Source: Tyzzerella sp. An114 (lineage in GTDB: Bacteria; Bacillota; Clostridia; Lachnospirales; Anaerotignaceae). Taken from it: a DNA stretch of 64,000 bases. Positions 6,568 to 13,485 of the stretch are shown here, piece by piece (within the stretch, counting starts at the first letter, position 1; each line of letters opens with the position of its first letter). Location: NCBI RefSeq assembly GCF_002161055.1, contig NZ_NFLT01000009.1:1-64000 (forward strand). The letters run 5' to 3'. The notes under the pieces are model-generated. The model was not told the DNA's origin. It ran no database searches and saw only the letters and a program-made list of their open reading frames with translations. The translations under genes were made by a program, and so were the position numbers.

Positions 6568-9111
6568 ATGAAACAGAAATTTGATGTAACAGGTATGACT
6601 TGCAGTGCTTGTTCTGCTCATGTTGAAAAAAGTGTATGTAAACTTCAAGGCATTGAAAATGTAAATGTAAATCTTTTGCAAAATTCAATGACTGTTGAGT
6701 ATGATGATAATTTATGTAGCGATGATAAAATTATAAATGCTGTTATAGAAGGCGGATATGGTGCTTCTGTAAAGGGACAAAAGAGCAACAGTCAAAACTC
6801 TGAAGGTATAAAACCTATTGAGGAAGAAATGAAGAATATGAAAAAGAGATTGCAGTTATCATTTTTGTTTTTGATACCTCTTTTTTATATTTCAATGGGT
6901 CACATGATGGGCTTTCCTCTGCCTTCAATATTGACTGACCATGAAAATATAATGGTTTTTGCTTTGACACAGCTATTTTTGACACTTCCTATAATGTATA
7001 TAAACAGAAAATATTTTGAAGTTGGATATAAAACTCTTTTTATGAGAGCTCCTAACATGGACTCTTTAATAGCTTTAGGTTCGACTGCTGCGGCTGTTTA
7101 TAGTATATATGCTATTTTCCAGATGGGTTATCATATGGGACATGGTGAAATGGAAATTGCTCATACTTTCGCTATGGAGCTTTATTTTGAGTCTGCGGGA
7201 ATGATACTTACACTTATTACTGTTGGAAAATATCTTGAAACTCGCTCAAAGGGTAAAACATCTGACGCAATAGCTAAACTTATTGACCTTGCTCCTAAAA
7301 CTGCTATTGTTGAGAGGGATGGAAAAGAAATTGAAATATCAACTAATGATATAGTTTTAGGTGATATAATAATTGTAAAACCAGGAAAAAGTATACCGGC
7401 TGACGGTGTCATTATTGAGGGAAGTTCTGCTGTTGATGAGTCGGCTATAACAGGGGAGAGTATACCTGTTGAAAAAAATAAAGGTGATAAGGTAATTGGT
7501 GCTACTGTAAATAAATCAGGATATTTTAAATTTAAAGCAACAAAAGTTGGAGAAGATACAGCTTTATCACAGATTATAAAACTTGTTGAGGAGGCTTCCG
7601 GCTCAAAAGCTCCTATTGCAAAATTAGCTGATAAAGTTAGTGGTGTTTTTGTACCTGTTGTAATAACAATAGCAATTATATCTGCTGTTATTTGGCTTTT
7701 GGTAGGTCAAAGTTTTGCTTTTGCTCTCTCAATAGGAATTGCTGTTCTTGTAATATCTTGTCCATGTGCTTTAGGTCTTGCAACACCTACTGCTATAATG
7801 GTTGGAACAGGAAAGGGAGCTGAAAACGGTATACTTATAAAGTCTGCTGAGAGCCTTGAAATTGCCCATGAGATAGATACTATAATACTTGACAAAACAG
7901 GAACTATAACAGAGGGTAAACCGAAAGTGACAGATGTTATACTTGCTCCTGGAGTTTTTGAAAATAAACTTTTAAGACCTGCCTATGCTATTGAAAAGGC
8001 TTCTGAACATCCTCTTGCTGATGCTGTCACAGAGTTTGCAAAATCAAAAAATATTGAAGTCGACAGTATAGAAAACTTTACAGCTGTTGCCGGTCAGGGA
8101 GTTTATGGATATTATAATGGTAAAAAAATATACTCTGGTAATATTAAAATGATGATTGAAAATAATATTGATACAAAAGGTCTTGAGATTGATGGAGAGA
8201 GACTTTCAAAAGAGGGAAAGACACCTTTATATTTTGCTGAGGAAGGAAAAATACTTGGTATAATAGCCGCTGCTGATGTTATAAAATCTACAAGTGAAAA
8301 GGCTGTACAAGAATTTATAAATATGGGTATTGATGTTTATATGCTTACAGGTGATAATAAAAATACAGCTGAAGCTATAAGAAAACAAGCGGGAATACCT
8401 CATGTTGTGGCAGAGGTTTTGCCACAGGATAAAGAGAGAGAAGTAAGACGTATACAGGAAAGTGGAAAAAAAGTTGCCATGATAGGTGACGGTATAAATG
8501 ACGCTCCTGCATTGGCAAGGGCTGATGTTGGTATTGCCATAGGTGCCGGAACTGATGTTGCAATAGAGTCTGCTGATATTGTTCTTATGAAAAGTGACTT
8601 GCTTGACGCAGTTTCTGCTATACAGCTTAGTAAAGCTGTAATAAAGAATATAAAAGAAAATTTATTCTGGGCGTTTTTCTATAATACAATAGGAATACCC
8701 CTTGCTGCTGGAGTATTTTTCAGTAGCTTTGGTATAAAATTAAATCCTATGTTTGGAGCTGCTGCAATGAGTTTAAGTTCATTTTTCGTTGTGTCTAATG
8801 CTTTAAGACTTAAACTTTTTAAGCCTTCTTTCAAAAAAGGTGAAAATGTTTATAATGATAAAGAAATTGAAAATAATAAAACAGATGAAAAGGAGATAGT
8901 TATTATGGAAAAAACAATGATTATTGAAGGTATGATGTGTAACCACTGTACAGGTAGAGTTGATAAAGCTTTAAATGATATTGAGGGAGTTACTGCAAAA
9001 GTAAGCCTTGATGATAAAGCCGCATACTGTACACTTTCAAAAGATGTTGATGATGAAGTTCTCGTTCAGGCTGTTACTGATGCAGGATATAAAGTAATTG
9101 ATATAAAATAA
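6568..9111 (+). CDS. copA: Cu(+)-exporting P1B-type ATPase with N- and C-terminal HMA domains
   Basis: 847 residues. N-terminal HMA domain with GMTCSACSAHVEK, eight membrane helices, actuator loop TGES, metal-binding CPC in helix 6 (SCPCALGLATP), phosphorylation site DKTGT, HP locus (SEHPLADAV), TGDNKNTA and GDGINDAPALARADVG. The CPC motif identifies a Cu(I)/Ag(I) pump that exports from the cytosol. Unusually, the last 68 residues are a second complete HMA domain (GMMCNHCTGRVDKAL) after a charged linker, resembling a fused CopZ chaperone. An internal ATG with its own ribosome site precedes it. The ribosome site AAAGGAGG follows the CsoR operator. Upstream of csoR, 15 bp away. Confidence 0.95.
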   Translation: MKQKFDVTGMTCSACSAHVEKSVCKLQGIENVNVNLLQNSMTVEYDDNLCSDDKIINAVIEGGYGASVKGQKSNSQNSEGIKPIEEEMKNMKKRLQLSFLFLIPLFYISMGHMMGFPLPSILTDHENIMVFALTQLFLTLPIMYINRKYFEVGYKTLFMRAPNMDSLIALGSTAAAVYSIYAIFQMGYHMGHGEMEIAHTFAMELYFESAGMILTLITVGKYLETRSKGKTSDAIAKLIDLAPKTAIVERDGKEIEISTNDIVLGDIIIVKPGKSIPADGVIIEGSSAVDESAITGESIPVEKNKGDKVIGATVNKSGYFKFKATKVGEDTALSQIIKLVEEASGSKAPIAKLADKVSGVFVPVVITIAIISAVIWLLVGQSFAFALSIGIAVLVISCPCALGLATPTAIMVGTGKGAENGILIKSAESLEIAHEIDTIILDKTGTITEGKPKVTDVILAPGVFENKLLRPAYAIEKASEHPLADAVTEFAKSKNIEVDSIENFTAVAGQGVYGYYNGKKIYSGNIKMMIENNIDTKGLEIDGERLSKEGKTPLYFAEEGKILGIIAAADVIKSTSEKAVQEFINMGIDVYMLTGDNKNTAEAIRKQAGIPHVVAEVLPQDKEREVRRIQESGKKVAMIGDGINDAPALARADVGIAIGAGTDVAIESADIVLMKSDLLDAVSAIQLSKAVIKNIKENLFWAFFYNTIGIPLAAGVFFSSFGIKLNPMFGAAAMSLSSFFVVSNALRLKLFKPSFKKGENVYNDKEIENNKTDEKEIVIMEKTMIIEGMMCNHCTGRVDKALNDIEGVTAKVSLDDKAAYCTLSKDVDDEVLVQAVTDAGYKVIDIK
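8905..9111 (+). CDS. copZ: Possible nested CopZ copper chaperone (internal start in copA)
   Basis: Within copA and in the same frame, AAAGGAG (8888-8894) lies ten bases before ATG 8905. Translation from there gives 68 residues, starting MEKTMIIEGMMCNHCTGRVD, the length of free-standing CopZ, with the Cu-binding C-x2-C. The site falls in the flexible linker. It is inferred that the ribosome could make both the full ATPase and free chaperone; only the domain and the ribosome site are seen. Confidence 0.4.
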   Translation: MEKTMIIEGMMCNHCTGRVDKALNDIEGVTAKVSLDDKAAYCTLSKDVDDEVLVQAVTDAGYKVIDIK

Positions 9112-9126
9112 TTTTTGGAGGTTTTT

Positions 9127-9390
9127 ATGCAAGCAGACAAAAACCAAATTAAAAGACTTTTAAAAACTGCTTCCGGTCAGTTGGAAGGCATTATGAAAAT
9201 GGTGGATGATGACAGATATTGTATAGATATTTCAAATCAAATATTGGCAACAGAGGCTGTTTTAAGACGTGCTAATAAAGAGATATTAAAAGCACATATG
9301 AAGTCTTGTGTTAAAAATGCCATTGCTGAAGGTGGCGGAGATGACAAAATAAATGAAGTCATTGATATACTTGATAAGATTTCAAAATAA
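9127..9390 (+). CDS. csoR: Copper-sensing repressor CsoR
   Basis: 87 residues from ATG 9127, six bases after GGAGG; an in-frame TTG at 9115 would precede the ribosome site and is rejected. All-helical CsoR/RcnR (DUF156) family. The Cu(I) ligands Cys32, His57 and Cys61 have the exact spacing (25 and 4) of the C-H-C set of copper CsoR, rather than that of RcnR or FrmR. It binds DNA when copper-free and releases it on Cu(I) binding. It ends the copA transcript and very likely acts on the GC-rich operator at 6531-6554. Confidence 0.93.
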   Translation: MQADKNQIKRLLKTASGQLEGIMKMVDDDRYCIDISNQILATEAVLRRANKEILKAHMKSCVKNAIAEGGGDDKINEVIDILDKISK

Positions 9391-9398
9391 ATATTTTA

Positions 9399-9434
9399 AA
9401 GAAAATCAGATATAAATCTGATTTTCTTTTTTTT
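9399..9434 (+). terminator. Terminator of copA-csoR
   Basis: AGAAAATCAGAT/ATCTGATTTTCT stem followed by a long T run. Confidence 0.9.
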
Positions 9435-9446
9435 GAAGTTTTTTTC

Positions 9447-9455
9447 TGATATAAT
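9447..9455 (+). promoter_or_regulatory. Possible extended -10 promoter of cbiK
   Basis: TGATATAAT: an extended TGn element before a perfect TATAAT (9450-9455), 31 bases before the start codon. No clear -35 was found. Confidence 0.4.
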
Positions 9456-9485
9456 CTTAAATAAAAATTTATTAAAGGTGATAAT

Positions 9486-10262
9486 ATGAATACAGCTATA
9501 CTTGTTGTTAGCTTTGGAACAAGCTACAAAGACACTTTAAAGAAAAATATTGAAGCCCTTGAAAAAGATATACAGAAAAATTTCCCAGAGTATGAAGTAA
9601 GACGTGCTTTTACAAGTGGTTTTATAATAAAAAAACTTAAAGAAACCATGAATATTGAAATTGATAATGTTGAAATTGCCCTTGATAAACTTAAAAATGA
9701 TGGATATGAAAAAGTTGTGTGTCAGCCAACTCATATTATGAATGGTTTTGAATATGAAAAATTTAAAACTATGGCAGAGAGCAAAAAACATATGTTTAAA
9801 GAGATTGTTATTGGAGAGCCTTTACTTTATGGTACAGAAGATAATCAAAAAATTGTTGATTGTTTGAAATGTGAATTTGAAAATAGTAATGATAATAATG
9901 CTATTGTATTTATGGGACATGGAACAGGTCACCCAGCAAACAGTATATATGCTGCTATTGATTATATGATGAAAGACAGAGGATTTAAAAATGGATTTAT
10001 GGGAACTGTTGAAGGTTATCCGGAAGTGGAGTCTGTTATAAGTGCATTAAAGAGAGAAAGTTATAAAGATGTAATATTAACTCCTTTTATGCTTGTGGCT
10101 GGGGACCATGCTGTCAATGATATGGCAGGAGATGAGGAGGACTCATGGAAAAATATATTTGAAAAAGAAGGTTTTAATGTTAATTGCATAATAAAAGGTT
10201 TAGGAGAGTATAATTCTATAAGAAAATTGTATATAGATAAGGTAAAAAATATTTTAAATTGA
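9486..10262 (+). CDS. cbiK: Sirohydrochlorin cobaltochelatase (anaerobic type)
   Basis: 258 residues, the usual CbiK length. N-terminal ILVVSFGTSYKDT, the metal/catalytic histidines in MGHGTGHPANS (about residue 145) and VAGDHAVNDMAGDEEDSW (about residue 207), and the conserved QPTHIMNGFEYEK. It inserts Co(II) into sirohydrochlorin for anaerobic cobalamin synthesis; some relatives insert iron or nickel. No other corrin gene is in the window, so it stands alone with its own promoter and terminator. The metal is inferred. Confidence 0.88.
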   Translation: MNTAILVVSFGTSYKDTLKKNIEALEKDIQKNFPEYEVRRAFTSGFIIKKLKETMNIEIDNVEIALDKLKNDGYEKVVCQPTHIMNGFEYEKFKTMAESKKHMFKEIVIGEPLLYGTEDNQKIVDCLKCEFENSNDNNAIVFMGHGTGHPANSIYAAIDYMMKDRGFKNGFMGTVEGYPEVESVISALKRESYKDVILTPFMLVAGDHAVNDMAGDEEDSWKNIFEKEGFNVNCIIKGLGEYNSIRKLYIDKVKNILN

Positions 10263-10361
10263 TGTATTATAAATATTTACATAGTTCCAATTTAAGGATA
10301 TAATATTTTTTATAGTTGTTAGGATTTTTTATCTTAGCAATACTCCATCACACCAATAAAG

Positions 10362-10398
10362 CAACCCTACTGCTCCTCACAGTAGGGTTGTTTTATTT
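10362..10398 (+). terminator. Terminator of cbiK
   Basis: Perfect 11-bp CAACCCTACTG/CAGTAGGGTTG stem with a seven-base loop, then TTTTATTTT. It lies 100 bases past the stop. Confidence 0.85.
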
Positions 10399-10410
10399 TA
10401 AATACTTTAA

Positions 10411-10439
10411 TTGACGGTTAAAAATCATTATAATATAAA
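10411..10439 (+). promoter_or_regulatory. Promoter of DUF815 gene
   Basis: TTGACG (10411-10416), 17-base spacer, TATAAA (10434-10439). Confidence 0.6.
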
Positions 10440-10481
10440 TATACAGAATACAGTTTTAATTAATATTATGGGGGAATTGTT

Positions 10482-11684
10482 ATGGAGAAAGCAGAAAAAA
10501 TTAAAAGTGCTATATATTCTATGGTTATATTCAGAAATTTATTAAAAGACCCTGTTATAAATAAATTTATTGATATGACAGAAAATATGGATAAAGATGT
10601 TTCAGAAGCTGTTAGAGCTTATTCTGAGTTTGTATCAAAACTTTTTGAGAGTAATATTAATTTTAGTGATTATATACTTAATATTGTTCTTGAGGACGAA
10701 AATATATATATGCTTAAAAAATCTCAAAATAATGATGTTGATACAATACTTGAAGATTGCCTTTTAAATGAACTTAAAATACTTGAAAATTTAAGTAAAG
10801 TTACAAGTGCTGAAATAAAATCAGAAATACCATACAGTGGATTTTTTGCTGATTGGAGAACATCAGATTATGACTTTGTAAAAATTTATAAAGATAGAAT
10901 AAAAAATATACATTCTCATGGATACGGTATATTTGCAAAATATCATACATTTATGCTTAAAGAAACTCCAGAGGGAACAAGTATTGTTCCTGTTAAAAAT
11001 CCAGATAAAACAAGACTTTCTGATTTAGGTGGATATGAAAGAGAGAGAAAAGCTGTTATTGATAATACAATAGCACTTATAGAGGGAAAACCAGCTGCAA
11101 ATGTTTTGCTTTATGGTGATAGTGGAACTGGAAAATCTTCAAGTGTTAAGGCTATTGCTAATGAGTTTATAGATAGAGGTTTAAGACTTATAGAACTTAG
11201 AAAAAATCAGCTCAGACTTATGCCTGACCTTTTAGATACATTAAGTTTAAATCCTTTAAAATTTATACTTTTTATAGATGACCTTTCTTTTACTCAAAAT
11301 GATGATGATTTTGCTGCTTTAAAAGCTATATTGGAAGGCTCTGTTTCTGCTAAGGCGGGAAATCTTGCTATATATGCTACAAGTAACAGAAGACATCTTA
11401 TAAAAGAAAGCTTTGGAGATAGAGATGGTGACGACCTTCATGTTAATGATACAATACAGGAACTTGTATCATTAAGTGAACGTTTTGGCCTTACTGTAAC
11501 ATTCCAAAAACCAGATAAAGAAAAATTTATTGAGGTTGTAAATGGTCTTGCTGACAATTATGGAATAAAAATGGATAGAGATGAGCTTGCTTTTAAAGCT
11601 GAAAGTTATGCTGTAAGAAGAAATGGACGTTCTCCACGTATAGCAAAACAGTTTATAGAGATGATAAAATCTGAAGAAGAATAA
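10482..11684 (+). CDS. DUF815-family AAA+ ATPase
   Basis: 400 residues. An N-terminal helical region of about 150 residues is followed by the DUF815 AAA+ core: DLGGYERERKAV, Walker A GDSGTGKSS (about residue 212), Walker B LFIDDLSF, sensor-1-like IYATSNRRHL, and a C-terminal lid with RRNGRSPRIAKQFI. The family is widespread in bacteria without an established job; it is a predicted cytosolic ATPase. The ATG follows GGGGGA. It is monocistronic and followed by a long gene-free stretch. Confidence 0.85.
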   Translation: MEKAEKIKSAIYSMVIFRNLLKDPVINKFIDMTENMDKDVSEAVRAYSEFVSKLFESNINFSDYILNIVLEDENIYMLKKSQNNDVDTILEDCLLNELKILENLSKVTSAEIKSEIPYSGFFADWRTSDYDFVKIYKDRIKNIHSHGYGIFAKYHTFMLKETPEGTSIVPVKNPDKTRLSDLGGYERERKAVIDNTIALIEGKPAANVLLYGDSGTGKSSSVKAIANEFIDRGLRLIELRKNQLRLMPDLLDTLSLNPLKFILFIDDLSFTQNDDDFAALKAILEGSVSAKAGNLAIYATSNRRHLIKESFGDRDGDDLHVNDTIQELVSLSERFGLTVTFQKPDKEKFIEVVNGLADNYGIKMDRDELAFKAESYAVRRNGRSPRIAKQFIEMIKSEEE

Positions 11685-11871
11685 AATCCGTATAAAATTA
11701 TATAATTAAGTATACACCTTATTGTATACAATAAATAATGGGTTTTTATAAAGTTAAAAAATGTAAAAAAATATGTGTGTTTTAAATTTATTTTTTATAT
11801 ATTTTATATGTTGACTAAAAGTGTTAAATGGTGCAATATATAAACATAAATTAAATAAGTAAAAAGACAAT

Positions 11872-11920
11872 GGCGTCAGATAAAATACATTTGAAATGTA
11901 TTTTGTTTGATGCCTTTTTT
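11872..11920 (+). terminator. Long terminator-like hairpin
   Basis: GGCGTCA...AAAATACATTT pairs with AAATGTATTTT...TGATGCC, followed by six T. It lies 190 bases after the DUF815 stop, so it may end that transcript or a short RNA in the gap. Confidence 0.6.
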
Positions 11921-11937
11921 ATTTGATTTATATTGAT

Positions 11938-11965
11938 TTGAATAATTTTTGGTAATATGTAGAAT
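11938..11965 (+). promoter_or_regulatory. Candidate promoter for ncRNA
   Basis: TTGAAT (11938-11943), 16-base spacer, TAGAAT (11960-11965). The predicted start is about 11972. Confidence 0.45.
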
Positions 11966-11971
11966 GAATAA

Positions 11972-12175
11972 AATTCTGCTTATTATATAAAAAAAGAACC
12001 TCCAATCTTTTTTTAGCCTGAAGTCATTACTGTACCCTTTATGGCTGTTTTATATCATTTTTTTCTCCTACAAATGATTTGCCCGAAAAGACAGTCAAAG
12101 AAGTAATGATTTAGTTATATATTTATTCCCATATATAACTTTATAAAAGCCTTAATTCCCCGATTAAGGCTTTTT
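11972..12175 (+). ncRNA. Candidate structured small RNA with three C-rich loops
   Basis: No coding frame fits. A rod is formed by 11 bp (12021-12031 with 12102-12112), 9 bp (12043-12051 with 12088-12096) and 7 bp (12054-12060 with 12072-12078), closed by an 11-base loop containing CTCCT. A perfect 9-bp hairpin follows (12114-12122/12131-12139, loop ending TTCCC). Then comes a terminator stem (12149-12156/12163-12170, loop TCCCCG) with T5. C-rich loops complementary to Shine-Dalgarno sequences are typical of Gram-positive regulatory RNAs. The interrupted rod also recalls 6S RNA, but I could not match its consensus. Confidence 0.5.
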
Positions 12176-12182
12176 ATATTGC

Positions 12183-12215
12183 AAAAGACACCCTTTTTTT
12201 AAAAGGGTGTCTTTT
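12183..12215. terminator. Terminator of the secreted protein gene (bidirectional hairpin)
   Basis: AAAAGACACCCTTTT pairs with AAAAGGGTGTCTTTT. It lies about 50 bases beyond the stop of the minus-strand gene. Confidence 0.7.
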
Positions 12216-12265
12216 GATTGTTGTGTGATGTATGTTTAATTAGGTTTTGGGGACTATTTAATCAA

Positions 12266-13258
12266 TTATTTTAAAAATTCAGATATTTCTGATGAAACTA
12301 CCATGCTACCGTTTTCAAGAGCAACTGGTAATGTAAATGTTTTTGCTTCACCATTTACTGTGTAAGCTGTGCTTCCAAGTGTAACAGATATTGATACACC
12401 ATCTTTTTCAAGTACAACAGGAGCTTCATTTGATGTCCATTTTACTTCAAAACCAGCTTCAACAGCTGTATCTCTTAATGCAACAGCAGTAGCAGCAGGT
12501 GTTTCAATAGCTTTTGTATCAACATTTGTAGTATTGTCAACAGCAGGTGTTTCTATTGCTGGAAGTAAAACTACTTTGATAGGTGTTGTCTGTGCTGGAA
12601 TACTTCTTGTTGATGCTCCATAAATTACAAGAGCGTCGCTTCCTTTAATATCTTCTGCTGTAAGAATATTTTTTGTTCCTGTGATTGATACTATTGATGT
12701 ATCTTCTGCAATGTTAAGTTTAAGTGTGTTGTCTTCATTTACAAGTTCATCGTTGAATTTTCCTGTCATTACAGTTGTTCCTTCAGCATTCATAACAAAT
12801 CCAACTGCTGATGGTGTCATTGGAGGAATACTCATTGTCATTATTGAGTTTGAAGGAAGTACAGCTGTTATTTCCATACCTTCTGTAAGGTCTTTAACAG
12901 TTTTGATGCTTCCGTCTTTTGCATCATAAACAACTGTTGCTGTTGATGTTGTAAATACCATTCCCATATCTTCGTTTTCAATTGTTATTGTAGCAAATTC
13001 GCCATCTTCTTTTGTTTCTGTTGTTATAGTTGTGATTTTTCCAGCTTCTGTTGTGTATGCTTTCTGTACTTCAACTGGTTTATCAGTAGCTGTTTCGTTT
13101 ATAAGCATAATTCCGTCTTCAGCAGCTTTCTCAGCTGTCTCAGCAGATACAGGGTCACCGTAACCAACTACTGTTGAGTCTTCAGCAAAAGCTGTCATTG
13201 AAAGTACAGAAACTGCCGCCATTGTTGTTAATATAAATCTTCCTAAATTCTTTTTCAT
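12266..13258 (-). CDS. Secreted protein with copper-amine-oxidase-N-like C-terminal domain
   Basis: 330 residues behind AAAGGAG. Sec signal peptide MKKNLGRFILTTMAAVSVLSMTAFA (cleavage after AFA), then a beta-rich region of about 190 residues with no family I recognise (TTSTATVVYDAKDGSIKTV, TGTKNILTAEDIKGSDALVIYG). A Thr/Pro-rich linker carries AIETPA twice. A C-terminal domain of about 75 residues (SVTLGSTAYTVNGEAKTFTLPV...GSMVVSSEISEFL) resembles the stalk domain found in many clostridial secreted proteins. No enzyme motif is visible. Probably extracellular and wall-associated. The domain match is by pattern only. Confidence 0.75.
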   Translation of the reverse strand: MKKNLGRFILTTMAAVSVLSMTAFAEDSTVVGYGDPVSAETAEKAAEDGIMLINETATDKPVEVQKAYTTEAGKITTITTETKEDGEFATITIENEDMGMVFTTSTATVVYDAKDGSIKTVKDLTEGMEITAVLPSNSIMTMSIPPMTPSAVGFVMNAEGTTVMTGKFNDELVNEDNTLKLNIAEDTSIVSITGTKNILTAEDIKGSDALVIYGASTRSIPAQTTPIKVVLLPAIETPAVDNTTNVDTKAIETPAATAVALRDTAVEAGFEVKWTSNEAPVVLEKDGVSISVTLGSTAYTVNGEAKTFTLPVALENGSMVVSSEISEFLK

Positions 13259-13485
13259 AGTAAATTCTCCTTTTTATATAAATAATTAAATCTAGTTTTT
13301 CAATGTTTACATTAATACAGACGGGACATATTTTATTTTGTTCCACATTTTTAAAAAATTTTTTTATTTTTTTTAAAAATATTATTTTAATGCAATTAAT
13401 TCTTTGGCTTTATGGAAAAATATACTTATTTATGATATATTTTAAGTTACATAAAATCTTTTTTAATTTAGAAAGAGGGTAATTT

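Larger units (their letters stand above)
11685..11971. other. Gene-free AT-rich spacer
   Basis: Part of a 581-bp stretch without a protein gene between the DUF815 ATPase and a convergent secreted-protein gene. This half holds a terminator-like hairpin (11872-11920) and the promoter of the candidate ncRNA; nothing else was recognised. Confidence 0.6.

Noticed and set aside
12480-12580. Repeat encoding AIETPA as a CRISPR or tandem-repeat array
   Set aside because: Only two copies with unequal spacing, within a coding linker.
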